Source: Nemophila menziesii (taxonomy: Eukaryota > Streptophyta > Magnoliopsida > Boraginales > Hydrophyllaceae). From it: a DNA stretch of 64,000 nucleotides. The notes beneath the pieces are model-generated. The model was not told the origin of the DNA. It did no database searches and saw nothing but the letters and a program-made list of their open reading frames with translations. The first letter of the stretch is position 1. Every line of letters begins with the position of its first letter. Below are positions 36,444 through 48,078 of this stretch, piece after piece. Location: the NCBI GenBank assembly GCA_029959085.1, contig JARWIR010000007.1:44629137-44693136 (forward strand), in the 5' to 3' direction. The position numbers and the translations under genes were made by a program.

Positions 36444-39400
36444 ATGGCTTTTGTTATTGGAAAGAAAGATGAAAAGGCAGAAGATTCTGAAGAAGATTTC
36501 TGTCTTTCACCAGATAGAGAAGCTATTTACTCAAAATTTGATGAACCTAAACTTCTGATTCGAATAATAGCTACAGGTATTATAAATTTAAATTATCTCA
36601 AGAAGATTGTTATTCAATATTGGGGCATTTCAGGCCGCATTACTATTGAAAAGGGGGGAGATAATATGTGTACTATTCAATTTGAAAAGGAGAAAGACCT
36701 TTAAATTGTATGGGCTAATAGACCATATCATATATTTGGTTTTCATGTTCTTGTTGAGAAATATGAAGAAACTATTAAGAATCCATCCTTATTAGAGGAA
36801 ACCTCTTTTCTGATTCGAATTTCAGGCATTCCACCTCTGTTTATTAAGGAATCAAATGTGTCGAAAATAGCATCTAAAGTTGGTAAGGTAACTGAAGTTT
36901 CTCTTCCTGACCCATTGAAATTTAGAGAAAACTCTAGTGTTAAGGCAAGAGTTGATGTTTCTGTCTTGAAACCCCTTATTGCTGGGTATAACTTCAAAAT
37001 TTCTCATGGGCAAACTGTTTGGATCTCTTTCAAGTATGATAAATTATTTGATTTCTGTTTTAAATGTGTTTTAGTTTCTCATGAAGAAAGAAATTGTGAT
37101 AATGGTGGGTCCTAGAGTGTTAGAAAATAAAGTGATAAATAAAGAGGAACCACAAACTGCAAGTGTACAGTTGTCCCAAGTAATATATGATAATCAAGTT
37201 CGTTCGCAGGGACGGATTAGGTTCAACCCAAATATTAATCAAGTAGTAAGAATAATTGCTAAACAGAAAAATAAAAGATAAGAATTTTTGTTTGGTTTTT
37301 GTAAATTAAAGATGCAAATAAAATAAGGACTAAAACTAAATTAACTAGAAAGAAATAAAGAAAATAAACGACTAACTTCAGATAAGAGAGATACTTGAGT
37401 CTCGCAAGGAATCCACTTAATCAATATAATCTATGATATGTTTAAGGGTGGAACTGGAATTATAATATTAGTCGGGATTCTAATGTCTCCTAGCCCCCTG
37501 TCGGGTAGACCTAGGAGCTATCCTAAAGTACTATAAACACATGTATGGTCGAATATGCCTCTTCGGATGATATGATTTTACCTCTTTGGCTATGTAACTA
37601 GTTAAGTCTGTCGGTCAATAACGGACATTACACTGGTATTACCTAGATCTGTATTTAAACCCCCATGTCGGATGATCACTTCGCCACTAAAGTGAATAGC
37701 CCGAATACTAAAAGCTATTTCTAGTTGTTCCTAAAGAAAATAGTAATGAAAACAAAGTAATATCCAATATATAAAACTCAATTCACTTTAAATCATAACA
37801 ATCCCAAATTCAAAACATAGATTAATTAATTAATTAAGGTTCATCCCTTTAATGCGATTCTCAAGTATATGGAAATTTAGCTCATAATAAAATTAAATAC
37901 TGAAATTAAAGAAATTAAAGAAAATGAATTCATGTTCAAATACAAAAGATAAATTAATAACCTAAAGGGTAGGATGACTGTTGATGGAAGAACAGGATTC
38001 CTCCAGCGCTAGCTTCTCCTTGCCTTCTTGCTCTGACTTGAAATCCTTAAGCCTCTTCTGTAATTCTCTGAAGTGTGTGAAAAGAGGAGGCTAAGGGGTG
38101 TATTTATAGGTGTTAGGAAGCCCTAGGTCGAATTTACTTGGAGTGCAAGACAAGTTAAGAACTCTTAAATTCGTAGCCCTAAATTTCTAGGAAAGGTAAG
38201 ATTCTGCTGCTGATTTGTTTTGGTCGTATCTCCTTCAATACTTATCCGTTTGACGCGTTCCAATATTCGAAACCGCTTTTCTCGGAAAGCTATATCCATT
38301 GGTGCAGAACACTCGCCCAAAATCCTAGCCAATCTTAAGTTATGGACTCGTCTTTGAAACGTGGCTGGAATTTCAGATTCATAAGACAACTTTATCTTTT
38401 CCTTCTTTGCATATATCTTTCCTTAATCTTCTTATTTCCATGTAAATCTTATTTCCTTTACTTCTTTGACTTGACTTGGTCTCTAATTAATTACCATATA
38501 TTTTTTAAAGTTTCACAATAAATAAATAATTGAACCGCATATGCTTTAAAAATAATAAATCAATAATTCAAGAAATAGAAATAGGAAAGTGCACTCTAAA
38601 TATAGAAACTCGAGTAAATATACTTCCTAACACACTAACATACCCTAAGACTTTAATTCTCACTTCTCCTCCTTGGATTGGTCTTTCATGAAATTCAAGA
38701 ACCTACTAACTTTGCACTAAAACAATCAAATTTATGCACAAAAGCTCAAAAACTGCATTTAGTAAAATTCCAAGGGGAGAAAGTGCAATATGATCAAATA
38801 AGCATAAAAGTCTATGAAATAAGTCATTTATTCACCTAAAAGGATGTCTCCGAAGGGATAATAATTAGAACAAATAGGGAGACATCAAATAACCCCAACA
38901 ATCTTGCTATTAGGTTGGGGAATTGGATTAAGTTTTCTGAACAAGAGAAAAGGGATAAGGAATTTGTCTTCAAAGCTACTAAAAATGATAACCAAACTCA
39001 GAGAATCAAGAAACCTCTGAAGAGTAAGTACAAGAAAAAGAATAATACTCTGGAAGAAGGGGAAATTGATACCTCGGAAAAGAGTAAAATAGTAACTAAG
39101 GTTCATATTATGAACAAAGTTCAACAATCTTTACTAATTCCAACTGTAAGTCTTGGTCAGAAAGTGGTTGAAGGAATTGCTTTTAAAACTGATCTTAACC
39201 TATAAACTCAAATGAGGTCTTTCAATTGTGTGGCTCAAATGAGGATAATCCTAAGCTGAATCTTATCATTGATTTGGATTCAAAAGTCAAAATTGATCCA
39301 ACTATAACTCAAAACTCATGTCACAATATTTGTTTTGGGTCTTTGGAAAAGAACAAAAGTAGAACTAAACAAGTGAGGGAGGACTTAGGTCTCCCACTTG

Positions 39401-39567
39401 AAGATGAAATACCTTCTCAAGAACCAGCAACTCTTGTCAACTCCATTCATGGAGATGATGATGAGATGGCTGAATTACTTAAGGCCGAAAAGAATGATAC
39501 TGATGAAGGGATAGAAAAATGGTATGGAGATGGGCTACTAGAAGTGATGGATGCTGAAGAGGTTTGA
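36444..39567 (+). pseudogene. LINE3 ORF1: DUF4283-type protein with intact zinc knuckle, split by LTR
   Basis: Starts MAFVIGKKDEK at 36444. A stop at 36702-36704 is followed in the same frame by IVWANRPYHIF; the register then continues through TVWISFKYDKLFDF to the zinc knuckle CFKCVLVSHEERNC (CX2CX4HX4C). The solo LTR enters directly after NCD. On the far side of the LTR the frame resumes with NLAIRLGNWIKF, the segment expected after this knuckle in LINE ORF1 proteins. Another break near 39205 shifts the frame before the acidic tail (39226-39567; ends EVMDAEEV). ORF2 starts at 39564, overlapping by four bases. Confidence 0.78.
37103..38887 (-). mobile_element. Solo LTR (reverse), imperfect TSD GATAA/AATAA
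   Basis: It begins TGGTGGGTCCTAGAGTG and ends AATAGGGAGACATCA. GATAA precedes (37098-37102) and AATAA follows (38888-38892), a 5-bp duplication with one transition. At 1785 bp it is the longest LTR here. Removing the LTR plus one target copy brings the zinc-knuckle codons of LINE3 ORF1 back next to the expected downstream residues, which confirms the boundaries. The small frames inside (38165-38389 and others) are not genes. Confidence 0.92.
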
Positions 39568-42500
39568 AGGGTCGACCCATATCAGCTCCAAGACCATCAA
39601 TGATACATGTCTGGAACTGTCAAGGCATTGGCACAGCCTTGACAGAACTGAGCTTGGTTGATATGATCAAGACTCATCATTTAGAGGTATTATTTCTTCC
39701 TGAAACTAAACAAAAATTTGATTATTTACTTTCTTCAAGTTCAAAGTTTAATTTGACACATATTGCTCAAATTGATCCCGAGGGCTTATTTGGAGGTTTA
39801 GCAATTTTTGTCAAAGAGGCTAGTAATTTTGATTTAATAAGCTTAGATAAGAATCTTATACAGTGTACATATACTGGTTTTAAATTTGGTTTGTGTGAAT
39901 TTAACTTTGTGTATGGTCCTACTGCAGATGAGGAAAAAAGTTATTTTCTGAGAAAATTACATGACTTAAATCATGTTGTTAATAAATGGTGTTTCATGGG
40001 AGATTTCAACATGATAAGTATCCTTCTGAAAAGTTGGGAGGAAATATAAACTCTATTCATAAGAGAAACATGCTTCAGTTCAACTCTTTTATTCAATCAA
40101 GTGCTTTGTTTGATCTCCCTGCTTTAGGATGTAATCTCTTGGTCTAACGAGACGAATGGCAACCAGCTAATCAAACAAAGGCTTGACAGAATTTTGGTTA
40201 ATCAAGATTGGATGGATTCCTTTCCTAACTCATGGACTAAGGCTCTTCCCCCTTTGGGGTCAGGCCACTCTCCAATTATTTTAAATTTGAGATTATTCTT
40301 AGATAAACATAGAAAAATATTTATGTTAGAAAAAGGTTGGATTTCTGATAAATCACTTTGTAATTTGATTGTTAAGAAACGGAAATCAGGTCACTTTATG
40401 GATTTGAGAGGTATTTCGAGTATGAAATACAAATTATCACAAATTCAGAGACATATTTCAAAATGGGCTAGAAAGAAAATTCTTAATAATCGAATTTTGA
40501 TCAAGAATAATCTTGAACAATTGGAAAAATTGTTCAATGAGCCTTACTCTGATGAGAATGAGTCAAAGTTTAATTCTCTGAGTTTGGAATTAGAAGAAAA
40601 CTGTAAAAAAGAGGAACTGATTGGTCCCTCAGATCAAAGAATAACTGGCTTAGGCTTGGTGATAGAATTACCAAGTTTTTTATGCTACAAAAAAAGTAAA
40701 GAGAACTAGAAAAAAAATCTCTAAAATTAAAGATCAAAATGGAACGTGGGTTTCTGAAAAACATGAAATCACTGGAGAAATTGTTGGATATTACAATGAT
40801 GTTTTTAAATCAGTTAGTTCTTGAAATTATCAACCTATCTTGAGTAAATTCAAGAAGGTGGTTACTGATAAAATGAATGAGGCTCTTATTAGACCTTTAA
40901 TTGCGAGGAAGTGAAAAATGTTATTTGGTCTTTGGGTAGTGACAAAACACCAGGACCTGATGGGTTTGGTGGTTTCTTCTTTAAAAATTTTGGGAGATTC
41001 TAAAAGTTGATCTTGTGGAAATGGTCTCTGGTTTTATTTACATAATGCATCATTGGAAACTATTAATTGTACTATAATTGCTCTTATCCCTAAATGTGAT
41101 AACCCTGATATGGTGGCTTCTTTTAGACCAATCAGCTGTGCAAACTTTGTGTATAAAATCATATCAAAGATTCTGACTTTGAGACTTCAAGAATGGATTG
41201 GTAGTTTGATCTCTGAGACTCAAACTGCCTTCATTCCTAATAGGTCTATCTTTGAGAATATTTTGATAGCTCAGGAGGTTACTCACTTCCTCAATAACAA
41301 AAGAAGTTCTAAAAATTATTCTTTGGCTATTAAAGTAGATATGAGTAAAGCATATGAGAATATAGAATGGGATTTTCTCCTTGATATGTTACAGAAAATG
41401 GGTTTTCATCCTGTGTGGATAGGATGGGTCGGAAATTGCATTTCATCTGTTACTTATAAAATTTAGATTAATGGTGAGCTATTTGAACTTGAAAAACCCC
41501 AAAAAGGATTGAGGCAAGGGGACCCCTTATCTCCATACCTTTTTTACTTAGTTACTCAAGCCTTAACTCACTTAATTGATTATTATGTGGGAATGGGACT
41601 ACTGAAAGGAATTTAAATTGCAAGAGCAGCTCCTATGGTTACTCATGTGCTTTTTGCAGATGATAGTTTGTTCTTTCTTGAAGCTCCTGTTTATAATATT
41701 GATATTTTTAATAACATTATTAATTGGTATACTTTTCCTACAGGTCAAAGGATTAACCTCAATAAGAGTGGAATTCTTTACAGTAAAAACACACCAACTG
41801 AAGTTAGAAATAAATTCTCATCCCTTCTGAGAATGAAGAGAATTGATCACCTTGGTGAATATCTTGGAATTCCCTCTTCTTGGGGCAAATCTAAAGTCAA
41901 ATCTCTTGAATGGCTTGTTGAAATTATATTAAAGAGAATGGAGAGATGGGATACAAAAATGTTATCAAAAAGTGGGAAAGAAATTTTAGTGAAGGCAGTT
42001 ATTGGAGCAATTCCAAATTCTATTATGTCAGTGTTCCTAATTCCTAAAAAGGTTACTTCTCATTTGACCTCCTTAATTTCTAACTTTTATTGGAATAATC
42101 AAGGTGAGGATAGATGTCACTGGATTAAGTGGCAAACTTTAATGAATTCCAAGGAGGAAGGGGGACTCGGTTTTAAAGTTTTTCATTGTCAAAACTTGGG
42201 TTTGCTTTCTTCAAATGCATGTAAATTTATGAATAAAGACTCTCTGGTCTACAAACTTTTTAAAGGAAAATACTTCCCTCAGAATGACTTTTTATTGGCA
42301 AACTTGAGTAGTAACTGTTCTTGGGGCTGGAAAAGCCTTATTGAAGGAAGAAATTGCTTTGTTACTTCAATTAGATGGAATGTGGGAATGGTAACAACAT
42401 AAGAATATGGAAGGATCATTGGATCCCTTCTCATGATATTATTGTTAAACCTTTAAATTGTGAACTGAAGTTTGTGTCTGAACTCATAAACTCGGAAAGT

Positions 42501-43754
42501 AAAGAATGAAGACTTGAGTCACTTAATCTTTAGTTTCCTCTTGCAATTGCAGCAACCATTTCTAACATTTCTCTTCCTCCATTTTACTATCTTGACACCC
42601 CTTACTGGCCTTTTACTTGTGATGGGGCTGTCTCAGTAAAAGAAATGTATAAGATATTGTGGAGGGCTCAATTGGCAGGGGTAAAAGTTAAAGAAAATAA
42701 AAAAGGTGATCCATCTTTTAAATTGCAATCTGAGGATTGGAAAATAATTTGGGATATGAATATTCATCCTAAGATTAAAGACTTTATCTGGAAGTGTTGT
42801 GAAAATGGTTTAGCTACTAATGAAAACAGGAAAAAAAGGAAATCTTGTGATAATGATCTTTGTACAATTTGTGGGATTGAATCAGAATATGTGGAACACT
42901 TGGTGTTCCATTGCTCTTGGGCAAGAGCAGTTTGGATGGCTAGCCCTCTTTGTTTTAACTCAATGACTAAACCTTCTTTTAACTTCAAGAAATGGATTGA
43001 GTTCATTAGAAATTATCTTAAAGAAACAGAATTTAATGATAAAGGCTTTGGAGAATTAGCTTTCTTTATTGTTTGGTTTATTTGGAAAGGAAGAAATGAA
43101 AGCATCTTAAGAGGAACTCATCCTGACCCTATCTATACTTTACATGAGGTATTAAATGCATATGATGAGAATAATCTAGCTAAAAGATTAAGTTCTGAGA
43201 CTAAATATAAGAATAAAATTGATGGGATTTTTGGACTTAATCCTGAAATCAATTATTATAACTCTGTAACTTGGGCTAATAACCTTAGAGAGGACAGAGG
43301 GGGATCTTGGTCTCCACCTTTACCTGCGTTTTATCAAAATTAATTGTGATGCAACATTTGATAAAAAAACTAACCAGGCCTCATTTGCTTGTATTGTTAG
43401 GAACTCTTCAGGGGTTTTTTGGTAGATGGTTTTGCGCAAAGGATTAAGGCAAATTCAGCTATTAAAGCAGAGGCAAGGGGACTTATAGGAGCTTGTGAGC
43501 TGGCTTCTAAGTATCCTGAAGGCTTGGTTGAAATAGATAGAAATTGCCTCTTGTTAATTAACCAAACTAGGAGAAGAGAGAAATTGTTCTGTAATATGTT
43601 TTTGTTGGTTAAGTATATTCTAATGTGTAAACTTAAGTACCAGAATAAGATCTCCTTTGCAAGGAGATCCAAAACCTGTTGCGCTGATTGGGTTGCTAAA
43701 CAAGTGCTTAAAGGTGCCTTGTTTAGCCTTTGGAACTCTTTTCATCCACCCTAA
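39564..43754 (+). pseudogene. LINE3 ORF2: endonuclease, reverse transcriptase, RNase H; many breaks
   Basis: Endonuclease: VWNCQGIGTALTELSL, ETKQ, MGDFNMI (39564-40049), then a frameshift near 40045-40190, RLDRILVNQDW and SGHSPIILNL (Asp of SDH replaced by Gly). Reverse transcriptase: TPGPDG near 40950, FRPISCANF (41125), a stop near 41464, GLRQGDPLSPYLF (41510), a stop near 41616, VLFADDSLFFL (41647). zf-RVT: LCTICGIESEYVEHLVFHC (about 42858-42914). RNase H: INCDATF (about 43342), AEARGL, EIDRNC (43530). It ends at 43754. The protein family is the same as LINE1 ORF2, clearly older, and not translatable as one protein. Confidence 0.85.
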
Positions 43755-43974
43755 TTAGCTAGGCTTTTGGAAAGAGACTTTAATCCACTAGGGATAGGTT
43801 AAGTTGTATTTGTTTATCCTGAAGTTTTTAATATATGCTTCTTTCGACTAAAAAATAATAATAAATCATGCTAAAAAATAATTTACTGATATGAAGGATT
43901 AATAGACAATGCTCTAAAATTATTCAACTGCTTTGACAAAATATTCCGTAAAAATCCCAGAAACTTATTGATTT

Positions 43975-44180
43975 TTTTCATACTCAGTAAAATTACTGAG
44001 CATGCTCAGCAAGTTAACGAGCATGCTCAGTAAAGTCACATAACAAATAAATTCGAATACTCAGCAACTTTTTTCCACACTCAACAACTTTTTTCATGCT
44101 CAGTAGCCCATGCTCAGTACCCCAGGCTCAGAACTTTTTTTCACGCTCAGACTTTTTTCCACGCTCAGAATTTTTTTCCG
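43975..44180. repeat. Array of GCTCAG motifs with T-runs in E4
   Basis: Units such as TACTCAGTAAAATTACTGAG, GCATGCTCAGCAAGTTAAC and ACGCTCAGAATTTTTTTCC repeat about nine times, then meet a GGTGGTTGTGGTCGG block. It shares GAGCATGCTCAGTAAA with the array of E2 (5530-5575). Confidence 0.75.
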
Positions 44181-44310
44181 GCAGTGATTGGTGGTTGTGG
44201 TCGGAGCTGGAAATATTGATTGTTAATGAAGGAGGAGAGAGAAAAAAAAATCTGATTATAAGGTTATAAAAATCTGATTATAAGAAATATTGATTGGTAA
44301 TTGACCCAAA

Positions 44311-45475
44311 AAAAAAGATAAGCAAACTAACTAAACCTGATTATAAGGTTATAAAAAAAATCAAGGAAGCAAACTGCCCGTCTTCTTCAACAAGCACAAG
44401 AATTTTGATTTTTCTACTATTTTCCTTCTCGGTTTTATTGGGTCGTGTTTTCTTTTCTCTCACCGAGTCAAGTGTTGTGACTCGTTTTTTTGTTTCGAAT
44501 CGTTTATTGGTCCTGACCGTTTTTCCATCGCCGTGAAGACGAAAGGTTCCGGTACCAGAGATGATTTCACAAAATGTCGTTCAACTCCGTGCATCCACTT
44601 ACCAAGGCGTATTTTAAGTTTTCTCTTATTATTACAATCATCTTTAGTGTGATATAATAAACCACAAGCAGAACATGACTCGCCAAATCTTTCATACTTA
44701 ATCATACCGGTAAGGCTACGTCTTTGATTGATGTTAAAAGCATAAACTGCACAAAGGGGTTGGCTTAAATCCCATTCAATAAGGGGAAGTTGAATTTATG
44801 AAACTTTACCATATCTGCTAGCGATAGCCATTGCATTATCTCCCAAGATGAATTTCTAGGTAATCCATGGATTTGTATCCAAAAGAGGAATTTAACTTGT
44901 TCAGACTTATTATTCTCATCGGTGGGGTTCCAATCTTTCACTAATAAATGTTTACCCGCTAGGTTACATGATTGTTTTTTGAGAATCAAATCATAATCCG
45001 CCTTGTTCGAGCAAGTAATCAAGCAAGAATTAAAGCCATATTTCTCAGTAGTAACAGATTCTTTCAAACCCCAAGACTTGTTGATAGTGTTTCTCAAGAA
45101 ATTGAAGCTAATAGTTTTGTTGAATGATTCTTGCTAAGATTTTTGGCTCTTCAATTGTTGCGTAAACTGGGTTTTTACCAATTTTAGAATCAGTTTTTCA
45201 TTTTTGATTTCCTTGTAAGCTTTGTGTTCTTTGATCAGATGATTTTTTGTTTCCATTTGGACGAAAACAGGGGAAGAGCAATTATAAATGTAAGAAGGAG
45301 ACGAAGAAGTAAGAGGGGTAGAAAAGGAGAGGGAGAGATTCTATGGTTGGAAAGGAAAATGAGAGAAAAAAGGAGTAGTGGGCTAGTTTTTGGGGTGGAA
45401 AAAAAGTATTTTGGTGGTGGTGGTGGATATATTTTAGGCAGTGGTGGAGGCTAAAAGGTAGAGAGAATTCCGGCT
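44311..45475 (-). pseudogene. LINE4: 5' leader and ORF1 fragment
   Basis: Read on the minus strand, a CT-rich leader (45470 to about 45140) leads into a LINE ORF1. The frame 45097-44765 carries SWGLKESV, KHLLVKDWNPTDE and FLFWIQIHGLP of DUF4283. After a break near 44762, frame 44705-44460 has a complete zinc knuckle CSACGLLYHTKDDC and RLGKWMHGVERH. There is no ORF2 next to it; the fragment ends in or near E4. TCTGATTATAAGGTTATAAA occurs at about 44260 and again near 44338, an unexplained direct repeat at the left boundary. Confidence 0.7.
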
Positions 45476-46060
45476 AACATTTTTTTTTGAGTAGAGACTA
45501 TCCCACTCTTTATTATGAAGGGATCTATTAAGATTAGCCATAATAAGTGCCTTTCCCGCCCTTTTATATGTCCACGAATAAGTACATTCGTAGCTACGGG
45601 TTTCATCAAAGAAATTTTTATTAATCATTTTATTAAAGGTATCTATGCTCTTTTTTTGAAAATCATTTCCTCCTATTTTCTCTTCTAAATATCTAATTAA
45701 ATTAAAATTTCCAGCGATATTCCATGAGTAATTTCTAGGGTTACAATTCATGATATTTTCTAGAGTTGTTGTTTTTAGTTTTTCGTAGGGGCTCCCATAC
45801 ACAAAAGTACTAAAAGTCTTAATTTTGTTAATAAAATTATAACAAACATGGATGAAATTCTCACTATCCTTAATAATTTTAATATTAGTGTTCAATTTAC
45901 TAAGCAAAGTTAAACCCCCCCCCCTTTGTTTCAACCAGGTCAATTATGTGATCAATAGTAAGGTTCTGGGCTAGAGTTTGGAAGTCCACTGGTCCGTCTT
46001 TTTTATAGAAGTCCAATAAAGGCTGGGTATCATCAACCTGTTCTTTTACTTTGAATTTTC
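45476..46060 (-). pseudogene. LINE endonuclease fragment with internal poly(A)
   Basis: The minus frame 45943-45434 reads TFVYGSPYEK, YSWNIAGNFNLIRYLEEKIGG, FDETRSYECTYSWT and LIMANLNRSLHNKEW. These are the middle motifs of a LINE APE-type endonuclease, with GDFN changed to GNFN. It ends in a run of about nine A (45480-45488 on the plus strand as T), immediately before the leader of LINE4. The order endonuclease then ORF1 is opposite to a normal LINE, so two separate fragments are joined here. Confidence 0.65.
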
Positions 46061-46640
46061 GGTCAACTTCGACAATCAAGTATGCTCAAAGACTGCGTAG
46101 TGTCGGTAGTTACGTACGGGCAGTGGTGGTTGGTAAGGCTGCTCAAACAACCGAACAACTCGTAAACCAGCAAAATTTGTCCTCACCCTACCTGAATTAT
46201 TCAGTTTTTTTACACCCAAAATTTGCATTGAGCCAATTTAAATTATTTTTTTTTGGTTTGGGCCTGTCTGTTTGTAGGTTTAAAATGAACTAGTGCTTTG
46301 ACCTGGTTCGTAGTTTATATATACACATATACTGATAATATATAAACCCCCTCCTAACCAAGTGACACTCATTATACCTACCCTCTTTCTTATCCTCCCT
46401 CTCGATATCAAGCAAACCTTATTACTCTTTTATACATTTAACCATTCAATCTTGATCTTAGTCAGTGAAATGGCTTCTACGACAATCTGAATTAAATACT
46501 TGTCACTTAACATTATAGTTTGTATTTATGAGCCACCAATTAGCTTTGATAGTTGTGTAATTTGGTTTGGGTTCTTACCATGATTAAACACTCTCACTTT
46601 GTAGTAGTTTATTTATACTGAAAATAGGTATAAAAGGATC
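46061..46640. other. Gene-free stretch upstream of the TNL
   Basis: No gene is seen. A TATA-rich run TATATATACACATATACTG lies near 46314-46335, followed by a CT-rich stretch at 46375-46410; it looks promoter-like but has no reading frame downstream of it. The 80-codon frame at 46051-46293 has no domain. Confidence 0.45.
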
Positions 46641-47040
46641 CGCCTTGGTAATTTGAAGCACTCTTAATAATTTTAATATTAGTGTTCAATTTATTAAGCA
46701 AAACTAAACCGCACTTGTTTCAACGGGTCAATTATTTGATTAATAGGAAGATTTAATTCATTTGCAATTCTTCTTCTCCCCTCTTATGAACGTGTTCACC
46801 AAACCCGCTCATTCTTCCTTGCTAAATTCAAATGCTCCATCGAATGGGGGAACTTTCACTCTTGTGGCCCGTACTCTTACAATCATCTATTTTTGTATGG
46901 TTATTCTTCTCATTTTCCAATTCAAAAAAGCTTGGTAAAAGTTATGGACTGGGCTCTAAGTTGGGCTGGAGTTTGGAAGTCCACTGGTCCTTTTTTTTTT
47001 TTGTTGAAGTCCAATAAGGGTTGGGTATTTTTTTAAATTT
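46641..47040 (-). repeat. Second copy of LINE endonuclease fragment, interrupted
   Basis: 46660-46760 repeats 45870-45970 (shared CTTAATAATTTTAATATTAG and AGTGTTCAATTTA). 46970-47030 repeats 45970-46035 (shared GAGTTTGGAAGTCCACTGG and GAAGTCCAATAA). About 200 bp not present in the first copy separate the two matched parts. It is probably a related LINE remnant or a local duplication. Confidence 0.65.
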
Positions 47041-47274
47041 TTTAAAAAGTTTTGAGGCGGGGTATTTTTTTTATTTTTAAAAAGTGTTGACATGCGAACG
47101 ACGTCAACTTTCTTCTTATTCACCTATTTTTTGGTTCGAAAAACTTTCGTTCTTATATTCATTCATAGTAATACTAGCTGGTTTCTCCTTGTTCCCGTTG
47201 ATCGTGAAAGCAAAAGCAGATCCACCTCCTGCCACCCTATCTCCGCCTACATTGTGATTGTGACTAGACCTCTG

Positions 47275-47720
47275 AATTTTCGTTACTCTCCCAAGGTAAG
47301 ACTTTTCGTCCTTCTCTTTCTTCCCCGCTTCAATTCTTACTCTGTTAATGGCAGTTTTAATTATAAACTCGTTTATGTGATTTCTTATCGCAGAGAAATT
47401 CACACCTTCATATTGCAGTAATTTGGAACAAAGCTTAGTGGGAATCAGTGATTTTAGACGAGGTTATATCTGTGGCTTTTGCATTTGAATTTTCGCTCCT
47501 CTCCCAAGGTAAGACTTTTCGTCCTTCTCTTTCTTCCCCGCTTCAATTCTTCCTCTGTTAATGGCGGTTTTAATTAAACTCGTTTATGTGAATTCTTATT
47601 GCAGAGAAATTCACACCTTGATGGTGCAGTAATTTGGCAAAGCTTGAGCTCCTCATTCTTTTCATAGTGGGAATCAGTGATTTTAGACAAGGTTATGTCC
47701 CTGCTTTTGGCTTTTGCATT
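47275..47720 (+). repeat. Tandem duplication in the TNL leader, includes intron-like splice sites
   Basis: Unit one (about 47275-47480) and unit two (about 47488-47715) share TCCCAAGGTAAGACTTTTCG, CTTCTCTTTCTTCCCCGC, GTTAATGGC.GTTTTAATT and CAGAGAAATTCACACC. Each unit holds a plausible 5' splice site (AAG|GTAAGA) and 3' splice site (TGCAG or CGCAG before AGAAATTC) about 100 bp apart. If the TNL transcript starts upstream, each unit would contribute one short leader intron. Identity is about 90%. Confidence 0.75.
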
Positions 47721-48078
47721 TGGAGACATTCATTGTAGGGTGTAGTAAATTTTCTAGCTTTCTGAAATTTATGAAACTTTTGTAAAAATTCTTGAGTTTT
47801 AAAAGAGGTTACAAGGAGATTTTGTGTTTGTCTGATTAGTTAAAAAGGAAGGTTTAGTGAAATGTTTTTGGAAACGTAAAGGTTTTGGAGATTCAGAAAT
47901 GAGAAATTTTGAGGTTTCAGAAGTCTCGAAAATTATTATCAAGTCATTTACTCATATTGCCCCTCTTCTTCTTACAGGAACATAATCAACCCCAAACCCC
48001 CCTCCTTCTATCTCATTACTCTTCTGGAACAACGCAAAACAAACACTTTTCTCACTGACAGTCAAGTAAACCCTCGAG

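Larger units (their letters stand above)
36121..43880 (+). mobile_element. LINE3: old L1-like LINE with decayed target-site duplication, split by a solo LTR
   Basis: The body is about 36145-43856 on the plus strand and ends CTTTCGACTAAAAAATAATA. ATTAATAAATAATGCTTAAAAAA before it (36121-36143) and AATAATAAATCATGCTAAAAAA after it (about 43855-43876) form an imperfect duplication with about one mismatch and one indel. That fits an older insertion. ORF1 and ORF2 are both recognisable but carry several stops and frameshifts. It lies inside MULE-like element E4 and is itself interrupted by the LTR at 37103-38887. Confidence 0.8.
35267..44310 (+). mobile_element. MULE-like element E4, split by LINE3 (right end unresolved)
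   Basis: The left end, GATTATTACCCAAGAGGTC followed by TTGAAGACACCACC, is nearly the same as E2 at 4429. It then has a TATATA box (35413-35424), a CT-rich leader, an ATG context CCATGGCCATGG at 35530, a GC-rich segment (35530-35860) and a T-rich tail, all before LINE3. After LINE3 the array of GCTCAG motifs with T-runs (43975-44180) and a GGTGGTTGTGGTCGG block (44190-44208) follow, as in E2. The 136-codon frame at 35667-36077 covers part of the GC-rich segment and shows no domain. The right terminal repeat is not certain; AATTGACCC near 44300 is a weak candidate. Confidence 0.6.
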
